Positions 31,469 through 43,773 are shown, counted from the first letter of the stretch. The stretch: DNA of 64,000 bases from Ascoidea tarda (nom. inval.) (GCA_030560485.1 JAKTTS010000003.1:1-64000); one strand, 5' to 3'. Notes: generated by a model from the letters alone, not told the origin. A program made the numbers and translations.

Positions 31469-33890
31469 TTATGGAAGGTCTTTGTTATAAAAGCTCAATA
31501 CGCTATCAGGCAGAAACAAATGGCTTACGTTGCCCCATTTTGTAAGCCCTTCCACTTGTTGTAGTGGGTTAAACATTAAATCTACTTTTATTTTTTGATT
31601 TTTTGGAAGAAGAACTGATGAAGCTGATTTTGTTTTAAATGACCTTTTGAATATCGAGGACCTTTTAGTTTCTTTTGAGTCATCTTGAATCTGTCTTACC
31701 CAATTGCACCTTAGATTAATAAATGAACAATTATTCAAGTGTTCAATGGGCACTAGTATTTCAATATCATTGTTTGATTGGTCCAAATATTTCAAATTAT
31801 TTAAACAATTCAAACCATTAATTTGGGATATCAGGTTATATAATAAGTTCAAAGGCTTTAACTCAATTAAACAATTAAAAATCTTTTATTTCAAATATTG
31901 AGTTATAAGATAAATTCAAAGACTTCGAATTCTTGAAGCAATTCTAATCTTTTGTTTTATTTATTTCATTTATCCTGTTATGAGATATATTTATTTCAGT
32001 TAATTTTTTTAAATATATCTCATTTTTATTGATTTTAAAGTTAGCAATTTTGTTGTGTGACAAATTAATCACAATTAAATTAACTAATTTTTCAATATTT
32101 TCAGCAATGTTTACTCTATTGAAAGATAGATTAAACGCTGAAAGTTCAAGTAAATTGTCCAAATTTTCAATTTTTTTGTTTTGTTATTTGAAAATTTTAA
32201 TTTGGTTAAATTTTTTATTTTGTCCAAGTTTTCAATTTTTTCAATTCTATTATTTGACAAGTCTAACAGTGTTAAGCTAATTTGATTAAAATGTTTGATT
32301 TTTGTTATTTGGTTACAAGATAAATCAATTGTCATTAAATGTAACAATTCTGTTGCAAGTACTTCAATTATTGTAATACAATTCATCATTAAAACTAATT
32401 TTTCTAAGTTACAGAAATTAATAAAGGAGACACAAATATTCAGAATTCTGCTATTAGTTAAGTCGAAAATTTCGAAATTCGATAAGTTCTCAAGGTTTTG
32501 AATATTACTGATTAAATTAAAATCAAGATATAACCCTTCTAAATTTGACAATGTATTTAGGTTTTTGATATTTCTGATAGAATTAAATGTCAAAATAAGA
32601 TAATTTAATTTTTTAGATTTGGAAACATCATTGATTTTTGAAACGGAATTGTTTCTTATATTTAGCTTAACTAGTTCTTCACACCCAATAAGATTTTTAA
32701 ACATCTTTAGTTTATTATAAGCTAGCTTTAAAGTAAGCAAATGTTTTGGAAATGAAACATTTTCAATACTTGTAATTCTATTATTGGATAAATCTAAATA
32801 TTCTACCAGTTCAGGAAAATGAATATTTCTCAATCTCTCAAAATAATTATCTGTCAATTTAGGACTATTTAAATTTTTTAGCTTTGAAAAAAACAGATTC
32901 TATTTTAAACAGGTTTATATCATTTAAACTTAATGTGGTTAAGTTAAATAAATGATAATTAACAAGATTCATTTGAAAAGATTAATTGAGAATCAATTCT
33001 AAACTTTGAAAGATATTGACGACTCAACTTCATTCTTGATTTACTTTCAAATTTGTAATTTTCTAGAAAATTATACTACCAAATTTAATTATTATTACTT
33101 TTAGTGTGTGTTTTTGAATTAGTAAAAAATCTTTGATTAGTGATATATATTTTCAAAAATCGTTAAGCATTTCAGGTGTTGGGTAGGGTGCATAGCTGTA
33201 ATAGAAAAAAATTGATCATACTAAAATTGTTATTTTCCTCATTGAACCAAACATGGTAATTATGTTTTGTCGATTTTTTAGCAAATCTTGATCTGGCAAA
33301 TCTATTCTGAGAAATATATCATTCAAAAAATGGTTCAAATAGTCTTTAAAAAGTGGAGCATCTTTAAGGTTTAATATCAATAGTGACTTTGAGGAGATGT
33401 CATGGCGATTGGAGAGAAAATAAGTCTCAGGACCATGTAAAATTAGTTTAATATTTTGAAACACTTTCTCTGAACATGTTTGTTTAACTATTAAGTCAAT
33501 GAAGGAAATAAACAAGAATACTTATTGAAAGGAGAGTTGGTGAAAATAGTATTGAGGATGAGAAGTGGTGATCCTTTAGTATATTTTCTCTATCTTTTGT
33601 CTATCTTTTGTTGGAATCTGAGCTTCCATTATTGATGCATTTCTTGCTAGCTATAGATAATACAAAGAATATGTTTATTTCTACGAAAACAGAGCAAAAT
33701 ATCGACATATAAAATATATACAGTATGCGCAATTCTTCAAATGGCATGCATTGACATGCATGAGATTGAACCAATAAAACGCTTTGCTCTCTTTCACAGC
33801 AATTTTGTGCATTTGTTGTGTTTTCTTCACCCATAAGACTGGTTCTGCACTAGTACTTGGTTGCATGCATATACACGCCTGTACCTTCAT
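31469..33890 (-). pseudogene. Decayed leucine-rich-repeat protein gene, copy A
   Basis: The minus strand carries a series of SDS22-like LRRs of about 22 residues (LVEYLDLSNNRITSIENV, LNYLILTFNSIRNIKNL, LMTIDLSCNQITKIKH, LTLLDLSNNRIEKIENL, LIVINLSHNKIANF). Together they form one solenoid that changes frame several times between 32857 and 31469 and ends VSHLFLPDSVLSFYNKDLP. Upstream pieces at 33515-33216 and about 33850-33690 (with YWFNLMHVNA) appear to be the N-terminal part. Successive blocks lie in different frames, so no single translation exists. The family is not one I can name; sds22-type phosphatase regulators share only the repeat. A second relic with the same N-terminal motif and an LRR lies at 53240-54345, which implies a paralogous family in this genome. 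Confidence 0.7.
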
Positions 33891-34062
33891 TGCGGGCCTT
33901 CTCCTTTTTCCACCAAAGTGGTTCTTATCTTACTTTTTTTTTTGGATATCATCAGTGTTATCAGCACCACCATCAGTGTCTGTTCTTCCTCTTCTCCAGA
34001 ATATACCCCTAAACCAATACTTTTTTGCTTCAGCTCAATTCAGAACAACTCACAATACCACG

Positions 34063-34781
34063 ATGTCCAGCTTAGAAAACTCACTATTCCAGCTAAAGGT
34101 ATGTACTGCTCCTTTCCTATCTGCTGTCTGATGAATTTTCACTAACCAAGAAACTCTTATTTTAATTCTCTTTTTTGTCTTATCTTGTTTATTTACTCAT
34201 CAAAATAGTTTACTGCAAAGCAGCTCAACAGACAAGCTCAAAGAACTACAAAGGAAGAACAAAAAGAAAAAGCAAAAGTCAAAAAGGCAATGCTTCAAGG
34301 CAATAACGATATAGCTCAATTATATGCCCAAAATGCTATACGTAAAAGCAACGAACGATTGAATTTATTAAAACTCGCCTCTAGAATCGATGCTGTTGCA
34401 AGCAGAGTTCAAACTGCCGTTACAATGAGACAAGTTACAGGTGGAATGTCACAAGTTATTAAAGGAATGGATAGAGCTTTACAATCAATGAATTTAGAAA
34501 GAATCTCACTTGTAATGGATAAATTTGAAAACCAGTTTGAGGAATTGGATTCAACTGCTAATTATTATGAAAATGTCACTAATGACGTAAGTGCTTTAAC
34601 TACTCCACAAGAAGAAGTTGATCTATTAATGAATAAAATAGCTGATGAAGCTGGTTTGGAAATTAAACATAACTTAAATACCGCCAAAGTCGATGAAGAA
34701 TCCTTGAAAGAAAATGTAACTAAAGTTGATGAAGAAAGAGAAAACAGATTAACCGAAAGATTGAGAGCCTTAAGATCTTAA
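34063..34781 (+). CDS. DID2: ESCRT-III-associated protein Did2 (CHMP1), 202 aa, one intron
   Basis: Did2 recruits Vps4 to ESCRT-III on endosomes during multivesicular-body formation. Exon 1 (34063-34098) encodes MSSLENSLFQLK. Exon 2 (34209-34781) continues FTAKQLNRQAQRTTKEE. The match to S. cerevisiae Did2 is strong throughout: NAIRKSNERLNLLKLASRID, VASRVQTAVTMRQVTGGMSQ, KGMDRALQSMNLERI and the C-terminal MIM1-like helix RLTERLRALRS, which binds the Vps4 MIT domain. Length (202 against 204 aa) is as expected. It faces PLD1 tail to tail, and the DID2-SPO14-DAL80 grouping is also seen on S. cerevisiae chromosome XI as I recall. Confidence 0.96.
34099..34208 (+). other. DID2: DID2 intron, 110 nt
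   Basis: The donor is GTATGT and the branch sequence TTCACTAAC lies in the middle of the intron, followed by a T-rich tract and an AAATAG acceptor. It separates FQLK from FTAKQ, which are contiguous in the family. Confidence 0.93.
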
Positions 34782-35252
34782 TTTTCATCAATTTTGTTAT
34801 TTTTTCATCAATTTTATCAATTTTATTATTAGCATCATGATCATTATCATATCTGTGTTAATAATTAAGCCTCATTTCTTTTTTTATACTTCATACTATC
34901 AATCACTTTATCTTAATATTACTTTTAATCTGAAAAAAGGACAATTATTTATTAACTGATATCCATTAAATGTTAATCTCAAAAAAAAAAATTTATATAA
35001 AAACAATTATAAATTAATGTAGAAACTAAAGCTAAAATTATATCAAAATACTAATAATAATAATAATAATAAAAATGAAAATAAAAAAATTAACAATAAA
35101 ATAGAATTTAACAATAAAAATTAAAATAAAATTTTTTCAAAGCGTTAAATAAATTATTTGTGATTAATTTATTAAAAACCAATCTTCAAACCAAAAGAAA
35201 GAACAAAACGGAAAAAAATAAGCAAAAAAAAACAAGGTAATTTTTTATAAAA
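34782..35252. other. Intergenic, convergent DID2 and PLD1 3' ends
   Basis: AT-rich, with an AAT microsatellite near 35050-35075. No gene. Confidence 0.55.
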
Positions 35253-38200
35253 CTAATCATAAATGTCAATTGGTGGTAATCTGTCTGTTGTTGTGAACCA
35301 ATTGTTACTTTCCAACTCATTTGCTAACCAATCAACAGGAAACAAAACCAAATTTCCTTGAACATTACTCAAAATCTTTTCAGCTGTTTCTCTGTCAAAT
35401 ATTCTTTCACCATGATACATTCCTCTGGATCCAAATGTATTGGTTCTAGTTCGGATTCTTCTTTTCTTATCCCCACTTGAATATCGTGCGTCTTTTTTGA
35501 TTGAATTACCACTGATTGTGCCATTCAATGTAACTTCTTCAAACTTTTCCGGAGAAATAGACGTTTTATTTTTTCTCATTTTACCATACCCATCTGAATC
35601 TCCATACCCATCATCTGATTGGTTAACAAATGTTGCAGGAGAACTTTTCAATCCGTTTACATAACTACCTCTTTTGTTTTCTATTTGTTCATCCTCCTCT
35701 TCTTTAATAAAAGAAGGATTTTGATTTAATTTTCTTTTACCAATAAAACTACCCACTTTTTTTCTTCTTAAATTATCTCTATCACTATAATTCTCAGGTG
35801 GATGCTTCATTGGAGGGGCCCCAATAAGACCATCTTTAGAGTTAAGATCATTGATATTAATAATAGTACTATTACGAATAGAGGCATATGTCTTATTTCT
35901 GTCCAATTTAGGTCTTGAACTATTACTTTTGTTAGTTGCATTCACATCATCTGTCTGTTCATCAACTTCTTCTCCATCATCCAAACTAACTGAATCGAAA
36001 TTTAATTCTTTTCTAATCTCTGTTTCTTGATCTTGAACTAACTTAAATGCTGCGCTGAGATCAGAATACTCTTTATAATCATTCCAAGTTGAAATAGTAT
36101 CATCAGGTTGACAATGAAAAACCAATCTAAATAATTTAGTATTACTTTCTGCAATATCAAACCATACATCTTCATAAAATTCTTCATCCAATGGATCATC
36201 AAATCCATATGGATCAACAAATTTTTTATAATCAATTCCATCAAGAGTCTTAGATAGTAACTCTTTAATTTGATCATCTTCTAAATGAGTAATAGGGATA
36301 TTTCCATTTGATCCAACAGAGTCTGTATTTGGATCCACTTTTACAGAACCAATTCGGAGGTGATTTCCACTATCTGTGGTATCTGCAGATTGAGTTGAAA
36401 TATTTTGAGAATTAGACTGGTTCATATTTTCTGCAGTACCAACTTCGGCAGAGTTTTTATCAGGTTCGCCGGCATTAACTGAAACGCCATTTGGTGATTG
36501 CTGAATTTCAGACATGATGCCAACATTTAATTTCTTTTGGGCTTCTTCCTTTTCTTGTAAATTTTGTTTGGCAGCTACTCTTTGCAAATAAGATATCCTT
36601 TTAAGCATTTCCCATCGTTGTTCATCTTTTTCTAAAATTATTCTCTTATTTTCAGTGGATAAATTGTTAATATTAAGGGATGTAATCTCGTTCTGATTGA
36701 TAAATCCATCATCCTCTAAAAATTCAATCACTTTTTCATAATTTGGCAAGAAAAAATCATTTTTTTGAGCCATTATTTCAATAGCCCAATTTTTCAAAGC
36801 AGTTGATGCCAATATTTTTGATTTTTTAAATAATTGATTTGAAGCGTAATTAGAAACATCATCCTTGTGACTTTTATTATGGGTTATACGAGGGTCAGAT
36901 GAAAATTGTTTGTATTCTCTTATACCTTCATTTTCATCATAATTGTTAAAGGATTTATAAATTCTTTCTGTATCCGATTGATTATTTAGTTTAGTTCGTG
37001 GAAGTCTGATGTTTTCATTTGGCATTTCCTCCTTTTCCTTTTCCTTCTCTTTTTGTTTTTGTCTTTGACGCTTCTTCCACCTTCGTGTTCCATTAGGCTG
37101 ATTTAAAACATCTCTGGCAGCTAATTCAACCATAGAAGACTTAATTTTTAAATCAGCATCAGCTGCATTTATAGTAACAGCTTCCATTCCCTCTTCAGTT
37201 TTAGCCATCTCAGAAAATTGATTGAATTTTCTTTCAACAATATCAAGAACATCAACATCAACTCCTAAATGTTCTCTCATTAATCTAACCCTTAAACTGT
37301 GGGCAAACCTACCTCCAATATATGGTTTTCCGGCCATTTTTATTTTAACAGTATCAGTATCTCTAACTATTGCAGCCACTTCAGAATCTCTGTTTCCTCT
37401 CATTGACCTTTCATTTATATTTGCAGAACCAATAATTGCAACCCTGTCATCAACAATCATAGTTTTAGCGTGAATATACAATTGCTCAGAAACAATTTGC
37501 CTATATGGACCAATTCTACCCCATTTTCTTAAACTGAAAAATTGAATATAGTCGTTTGGTTCAATCTTAAGTTTTCTTAGCTTTGCAAATATAGAAGTAC
37601 TACCTCTAGAAATAGACATATACTGACATTGAATAATGACTCTAAGAGAAGAGCCTTCAGATTCATCCACCTGGGATTCAAATCCTGGCATTAATGGAAT
37701 TATAATTACAGCTCTCCAAGGGGTTCTTTCTTTATGAGCACGAATAATTCTATCGACTAAAGCATCACCAATTCTATTTTCAATGATAGTGTTATCAAAA
37801 GCACATGCAGTAACAAAAAATTGATTTTCAATATAAACAAAATGTTCTGAAGTCTCAATCAACTTAAGATAAGCATTTTGAATACTCTGTTCAATATCTT
37901 TTAATCCTAATGACCAACTAGCAGATGATCGAAGTAATTGGATTTCATTTGTTCCTTTGAAACCAAGTTCAGCAATTTCTTTATCTGTTAAATCAGAAGG
38001 AGGTAAAAGTAAAGGAGTAGGTCTTGAAGGCCTTTTTTGTCTTAACAAGTAATTCCATCTTTGAACAAAATGCCTTGATAGATCTCTAGCAATTTGACCA
38101 GCTGTAAACATATGAACATCGTGCCAAGGCATTCTTGGAACTATTTTTCTATCGTACATTGATTCATGTGGTTTGTCTAATTCAGTGAAATCTTTGACCC

Positions 38201-41200
38201 TAGGATTAGAGTAATCTTTTCCTGGAAATGTTTGCCATTTTAGATTTTTTAAATTTTTCATACTTATATTTTCCAAGTTTGAGGCAAAATCATATGGAGA
38301 ATCATCAACTAAGACATGATCAGGTGTATCATATCTTCCAAAACACATATCAATACCACCCAAAAATGCAACAGTTTGATCAATTATTAATAATTTTTCA
38401 TGATGAGCCCAGAAGAAAGTGTTTTGTAAAAATTGATTGGGTGATCTGATCACTCTAATATTATCATGTAAGTCCATTAAAGAATGCTTTGTCCATAAAG
38501 AATCAGTAACAACAAATTCACCAAGATTTCTGTAAACAATAACAAATATTTTAACACCCTCTTCAGCCTTTCTCTTTAATAACCGATCTATTCTGTACTC
38601 TTCATTACCGTTTGCTGGTCTTCTCAAGTAAAGTTCAGGTGTTAACCACCAATCATGAATAAAAATAGTATCTTTAGCCATTAAGATAGCAGAAGAGGCT
38701 GCCCAAAAATAGTCTCTACCATCAACAAACCATTGAGCAAAACAATTTTGACGCACTGGAGCAAAAGAATTAAAACGGTGTTTTTGAGACCAAATTGTTT
38801 TCTCTTGCATTAATTTTATAGACCTAATCCATAGCCTTAGTTGTTTTTTAGAAGCTGCAAACATCTTTAATTTACGTTCACTATTCATTACAGAAAAGTT
38901 GAAATGTAGAGCAACTTTTCTAATATTTTTAGGAACGGTTGGATCTTTTCTACCACCTGAACCCTCTAATAAAGATAATTCATCATCACCTATCCAATCA
39001 TCATTTTCTTCATCAGAAGATGAATCAGAAGATTTGTCATCATGACCAGCATATTTGATTTGAAAATCAGAATCTACTAAAAACACTTCTAGGGGTGTTG
39101 TGGAATTAATATCCGCTACGTACATAATATAAGAGTTCCTAACGAGAAACCATTTTGTTGTATGTCTTTTATACATTGCTTTTATATCCCTAGCTCTAAA
39201 ATGATGAACCCTCCAACCTTGGGATTTTGCACTAGAACGAATAAGTAGCAACCCTTGTTTTCCAACATAACCTGTTTCATATGATAAAAGAACACTGATT
39301 GGAGATAATTCATAAAATTGAAACAATCTATTGGATTGGGGTCTTAGTGTTAAAGCCATGTTTAGTTCTTTAAAGTAATTTTCAATTTTTCTTGCATAAA
39401 AGCCAGGATCAGACAATAAAAGTTGGCCCTGTGGGGTTTCATAAATTGAATGAGGGTGAATTTTTTGATGTATATTGTCTTTAAAAGAAGAAATTCTGGA
39501 GGAGATACGATGAAGATGCGATCTAGAAGAGTGGGAGTCTGACGATGAAGAAGTAGTGGAGTTTGAGCTTGAGTTTGAAGTAGAAGCTGGAGATAAAGAT
39601 AACCTATCTTGATCAACATGAATTGTGTTATTAGGATTCAGCTCATCCTGTATAGTAATTGGGATTTTTGGTAATGGTGGGTGCTGTTGTGATTGAGACA
39701 TTGCTTTATTTTTAGTTTTTATCAGTTGAGATTTTTGCAGTTGCAGTTGATAATTTGATAGAGCATCATCAAGAGCAATAGAATAACCAGAGTTGTTATC
39801 ATAAGCCAAATTTTTCAAACTGTTTGTTGTATTGCTATGAGACAAGGTATGATTATGAATTTTTGGAAATTTGGGCAAAACAGGAGGCTTATAACCAATA
39901 CCAAAGGTGTTATTTTGCAAGAAGTAAATCTTGAATTTTTGTTGTAAATTTTCAATTTCTTTATAATCTTTTATGATTGACCATTTAACTCTATCAGGAC
40001 CAACACCATATTCTAAGAATATTTTAAATTTTCTATTTTTAATAAATTTGAAATCCGAGTTTGTTGGTTTAGATTCAAAATTTGCTTGTGTAGCAGAAGT
40101 TGGAGCAGAATTTGGATTTGGATTTGGAGTTTGAGAAACCGAGTTGTTATTGTTAAAGAGATAGCCATCAATATTGTTGTTAATACTACTGGAATTGGGA
40201 ATGGCGTTATTATTGAGGCTACTAATATTATTTATATTGATGTTATTTTGAGTATTTTGAGTATTTTGAGTACTTTGAGCATTTTGAGCATTTTGAACAC
40301 TCTGATTAAAATTATTATCTTTAAACTGTTGAAAAGAGCCGAAAGTTAAGGTATGAGTGTGATAAGGTCTTGAAAGGTTTTTTTTTCTTCTGTTAAGGTA
40401 TTCTTGAGTTATATCGTAAACCTGAATACCCAAGAGCGATAATAATAGGGGGGCTCTTTTTGTATCATGTTCATCATCCAAAAATACGGAAAAGGCGTAT
40501 AAAGAGGCAGGGCATCCAGCTAATAAGGTGCTAATTAAGTGGTTTGATCTTTCTTGAGCTAGTAAGTCACTATAAACTTCACGTTCTGATTTTGTTATTA
40601 ACTTTTGAGAAGGAATATTTTGCATTGAATGTGGATCATTATCATCTTTTTTCTGTTTTCCAAAATTGGATAGAGCATGCTTAAATTCTTTCCATTTATG
40701 AATTTGGTTTTCTTCATTTGGGTTATTTGATAACGCTAGTTTGGATAATCTTTTTTTCCAATTTGATTCTTCGTAGCTTGTGGTTGGGTGTAAGAAATTG
40801 TTGGAATTATTGATGGTGTTGTTATTGGGCTGGTTGTTTGAGAGCGAAGAATTTGCAGGGGGATCTTTAGTAATTGGAGTTGGCAATTCAGAAGTTGAAA
40901 AGAAAGTTTTTCTGGAGGATATTTTGGGAGATTTAAGAGATTTGGCTCTTTGTTTTAATCGATTTGATAAATTTGATTGAGATTGACTTGGGGAATGGGA
41001 TGATTCAGCCAAAGCGTCTTGTTGATTTTCCCTTTCAAAGGCCTTGTCATTTTCGGGATTGGCAGGATTATTAAGATTATTAATATTATTGTCATCAATT
41101 TCAGTAATGATGTTATTGCTATTGATATTGGAATTGTTATTGGTGTTATTGTTATCGTGTTTTTTTGAAAAACTCATAACAGTGTTTAATCTAGGAAGAT

Positions 41201-41681
41201 GATGATCCTTTTTAGTTGATGAAGTGGGTTTTTCAAATAACTTTGAATGTGCTTTAGTATTTTTGGGAACAATATTGTTTTTGGTGGTGATATTGTTGGT
41301 GTCGTTGGAATTGTTGATGTAATTAGTATTGCTATTAACCGGAGGTATATTGTTTAGATTTTCGTTTGTACTATTGTTATTTTCAAAATTGAATTCATCC
41401 TGAGTAAAGTTTTCAGTGTTCTCCCGGTTTTCATCGTTTATCAAGGGAGAAGTCTGGTGTTGCTGGGTGTTCTTCTGCGAGAAATTACGAGGGACCCTAT
41501 AGTTTCCATAATAGCTGGAGGGACTGTTGTGGGGCAAACTATCATTGTTGTTGTCCTTACCAGCAGCGTTGGCAATTGAGTCAGTGTCAGTGACAATGCT
41601 GTTGATAGGGATGTTTTGGTTCAGGATTGAGTCCAAGGCACCCATTTCATCTATTCGTTTCACAGCAGAGATGGCTACCAA
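35253..41681 (-). CDS. SPO14: Phospholipase D1 (Spo14 type), 2142 aa
   Basis: Hydrolyses phosphatidylcholine to phosphatidic acid and choline; in yeast it is needed for prospore-membrane formation and Sec14-bypass secretion. A long Asn/Ser-rich N-terminal part (to about 540) is followed by a PX domain interrupted by low-complexity inserts (GPDRVKWSIIKDYKEIENLQ). A PH domain covers about 795-950 (GKQGLLLIRSSAKSQGWRVH...LWIRSIKLMQ). The two HKD catalytic motifs are intact: HHEKLLIID near residue 1090 and HAKTMIVDDRVAIIGSANIN near 1404. The C-terminal tail FPVDWLANELESNNWF...RLPPIDIYD also matches Spo14. It is about 460 residues longer than S. cerevisiae Spo14 (1683 aa), through the N-terminal low-complexity region and a Lys/Asp-rich linker after the second HKD. 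An in-frame ATG 36 nt inside (MGALDSIL) is an alternative start. Confidence 0.95.
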   Translation of the reverse strand: MVAISAVKRIDEMGALDSILNQNIPINSIVTDTDSIANAAGKDNNNDSLPHNSPSSYYGNYRVPRNFSQKNTQQHQTSPLINDENRENTENFTQDEFNFENNNSTNENLNNIPPVNSNTNYINNSNDTNNITTKNNIVPKNTKAHSKLFEKPTSSTKKDHHLPRLNTVMSFSKKHDNNNTNNNSNINSNNIITEIDDNNINNLNNPANPENDKAFERENQQDALAESSHSPSQSQSNLSNRLKQRAKSLKSPKISSRKTFFSTSELPTPITKDPPANSSLSNNQPNNNTINNSNNFLHPTTSYEESNWKKRLSKLALSNNPNEENQIHKWKEFKHALSNFGKQKKDDNDPHSMQNIPSQKLITKSEREVYSDLLAQERSNHLISTLLAGCPASLYAFSVFLDDEHDTKRAPLLLSLLGIQVYDITQEYLNRRKKNLSRPYHTHTLTFGSFQQFKDNNFNQSVQNAQNAQSTQNTQNTQNNININNISSLNNNAIPNSSSINNNIDGYLFNNNNSVSQTPNPNPNSAPTSATQANFESKPTNSDFKFIKNRKFKIFLEYGVGPDRVKWSIIKDYKEIENLQQKFKIYFLQNNTFGIGYKPPVLPKFPKIHNHTLSHSNTTNSLKNLAYDNNSGYSIALDDALSNYQLQLQKSQLIKTKNKAMSQSQQHPPLPKIPITIQDELNPNNTIHVDQDRLSLSPASTSNSSSNSTTSSSSDSHSSRSHLHRISSRISSFKDNIHQKIHPHSIYETPQGQLLLSDPGFYARKIENYFKELNMALTLRPQSNRLFQFYELSPISVLLSYETGYVGKQGLLLIRSSAKSQGWRVHHFRARDIKAMYKRHTTKWFLVRNSYIMYVADINSTTPLEVFLVDSDFQIKYAGHDDKSSDSSSDEENDDWIGDDELSLLEGSGGRKDPTVPKNIRKVALHFNFSVMNSERKLKMFAASKKQLRLWIRSIKLMQEKTIWSQKHRFNSFAPVRQNCFAQWFVDGRDYFWAASSAILMAKDTIFIHDWWLTPELYLRRPANGNEEYRIDRLLKRKAEEGVKIFVIVYRNLGEFVVTDSLWTKHSLMDLHDNIRVIRSPNQFLQNTFFWAHHEKLLIIDQTVAFLGGIDMCFGRYDTPDHVLVDDSPYDFASNLENISMKNLKNLKWQTFPGKDYSNPRVKDFTELDKPHESMYDRKIVPRMPWHDVHMFTAGQIARDLSRHFVQRWNYLLRQKRPSRPTPLLLPPSDLTDKEIAELGFKGTNEIQLLRSSASWSLGLKDIEQSIQNAYLKLIETSEHFVYIENQFFVTACAFDNTIIENRIGDALVDRIIRAHKERTPWRAVIIIPLMPGFESQVDESEGSSLRVIIQCQYMSISRGSTSIFAKLRKLKIEPNDYIQFFSLRKWGRIGPYRQIVSEQLYIHAKTMIVDDRVAIIGSANINERSMRGNRDSEVAAIVRDTDTVKIKMAGKPYIGGRFAHSLRVRLMREHLGVDVDVLDIVERKFNQFSEMAKTEEGMEAVTINAADADLKIKSSMVELAARDVLNQPNGTRRWKKRQRQKQKEKEKEKEEMPNENIRLPRTKLNNQSDTERIYKSFNNYDENEGIREYKQFSSDPRITHNKSHKDDVSNYASNQLFKKSKILASTALKNWAIEIMAQKNDFFLPNYEKVIEFLEDDGFINQNEITSLNINNLSTENKRIILEKDEQRWEMLKRISYLQRVAAKQNLQEKEEAQKKLNVGIMSEIQQSPNGVSVNAGEPDKNSAEVGTAENMNQSNSQNISTQSADTTDSGNHLRIGSVKVDPNTDSVGSNGNIPITHLEDDQIKELLSKTLDGIDYKKFVDPYGFDDPLDEEFYEDVWFDIAESNTKLFRLVFHCQPDDTISTWNDYKEYSDLSAAFKLVQDQETEIRKELNFDSVSLDDGEEVDEQTDDVNATNKSNSSRPKLDRNKTYASIRNSTIININDLNSKDGLIGAPPMKHPPENYSDRDNLRRKKVGSFIGKRKLNQNPSFIKEEEDEQIENKRGSYVNGLKSSPATFVNQSDDGYGDSDGYGKMRKNKTSISPEKFEEVTLNGTISGNSIKKDARYSSGDKKRRIRTRTNTFGSRGMYHGERIFDRETAEKILSNVQGNLVLFPVDWLANELESNNWFTTTDRLPPIDIYD

Positions 41682-42360
41682 GCAAAGGAGGAATGGTAAG
41701 CAGCAGGTGTTTCAGCTGGCAACGGCGTTCTCTGGAGCTCGAAGGAGTGGAGTGAGGATCTGTGCTGGAGAGAGAGAAAAGAAGAACAGAGAGAAAAGAA
41801 GAACAGAGAAATAAAGAAATGAAGGAGAAAGATAGGTGAAGAGAGATGGGCGAAGAGAGATGGGAGGTGAATAACGAGGAAGAGTTCTTCTTCCATGAAG
41901 AACGATTATATCACCCTCGCTGAAAAAGGCAACAAAACAGCACTCCTTCAGCAACCAAAGCTCGCCCCGCACAAACAGGATTCATGCATGCAGAGGCTAT
42001 GCAGACGTAGTTTACACGCGTGGTGCACGTGTCACGACCTTGCAACACCGGGCGACTGCTTTCAGAGCTGTGGACTTTATCAGCAACGATGAGAGAAAGA
42101 ATAAACCGAAAGTAAGTCGTGGGTGAAATATAACTAATGAACAAAAAAACAGGAAATTATTGATATAAAAAGGTCTGAAGTATATGTCGTTACACCATTT
42201 CGTTCATAAAATTGAAGTTGTTCAGAAAAACAAAAGAAAAAGAAAAAGTAAAGTAAAGTAAAGTAGAGTAAAAGTGATAAAAATCTTTTGTAGGATCTGA
42301 AAAAAAATATAAATAAAATATATTCAACAGCCGTTGATTTTGTTTTCTAGTTTTCCAAGT
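41682..42360. other. PLD1 promoter / GATA factor 3' region
   Basis: About 680 bp. It has a purine-rich segment at 41760-41885 and a GC-richer patch at 41920-42080, followed by AT-rich sequence with AGTAAAGTAAAGTA repeats near 42245-42270. No gene. Confidence 0.5.
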
Positions 42361-43734
42361 TTAATATTTTGTTTTTTTCTTGATTGGTTCATTATTGTCG
42401 AAGGAATTACCGTTGGTTTTGTCGTAGTAATAATCCCGTTTTATCTCCTGGTATCGAATTTCTCCAAATCCCAAATTCAACATGTTTTGAAACTCTTCAT
42501 CATTAAGCTCGTTCCCCAATAGTTTTCTCAACTCGCTCAATCTTCTCACCAAAACGTTTTCACGGTTTCTATTGACTTTCTCTAATGACTCCAATTCCAT
42601 TATCCGTGTTTTGTACAAATCATTTACAAGCTCTAGTTCCGATATTCTGGTCTTCAACATCTGAACTTCCTTATCATTTACATTACTGAGATTATTATTG
42701 TTGTTATTGTTGTTGTTGCTGTTATTGTTGTTGGTGTTAATATTGTTATTGTTGTTATTGTTATTGTTGTTATTATTGTTGTTGAAATTGTTATTGTTAT
42801 TATTATTATTGATGTTATTAATGTTGTTATTGTTGTTATTGTTGTTATTGTTATTATTAACAGGTGTGGGATTACTAACAGGATTCATTGGAGAATTGAC
42901 TGTTGAGTTCGAATTTGATCTATTCAAATCTAGAGATACAATGGACATATTCGTGCCACTTATGTTTTGAATTGGTGTTGGCATTTGGCTTCTAGGATTT
43001 AAATTAGATGAATTTTGATTTTGATTTGAGGTGTTTCCGTAAGTTGGATTACCACCGAGACTTAGGCTGTTCAGTGTATTTATACTTGAATTAGGGGTCT
43101 TATTTGAATTGGGGTTTGGATTGGTGGTATTATTGATACTATTAATGCTATTCACATTTGTTGGGTTCCAAACCTGAGGTGAATATTGACTATTTTTTAA
43201 AGCATTGCCAGTTGGTTGCTGTGATTGGCTATTTGGTTCATTTACAAGATTGTTACCATTGGAGTTATAAGCTAGATAGCTTCCAGAAGCTAGGGGTGAA
43301 TGCAGAGTTGTCTGTTGAGATTGCAGCTGTGATTGAGAATGAAGAATTGATTGTTTGTACTCTCCCTGTAATGGTGATGGTAGTCTTACTCCGTTGGGGT
43401 TGGATGGGCTATTTATAGTGTTTGTATTGTTATTAGTTACAGTGTTACTGTTATTATTTATATTATTATTACTTATGTTATTGTTACTATTATTATTTGT
43501 AGCGCTGTTGTTGTTATTATAATTTAATATAGGAGGCAAATTAGTGGATAGCGGTTTAATTTGTTGATGATTTAATGAAAAGTTATCGGATGGAACACTG
43601 CTGTGATTTTGATTTCTTAGCAAGTATTGTGGACCAAAGGTGGGAGAGGATATTGAGGCGATATTAGGGTTAGTTGCAGCAGCTACTAAAGCAGGCAATT
43701 TTACGTTGTTGTTGTTGTTGTTATTGTTATTGTT

Positions 43735-43773
<39 letters not shown>

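Noticed and set aside
42698-42970. Poly-Leu frame on the plus strand (and similar ones at 7081, 44804)
   Set aside because: Complement of poly-Asn coding triplets in the GATA factor and OXR1; shadows of real genes.
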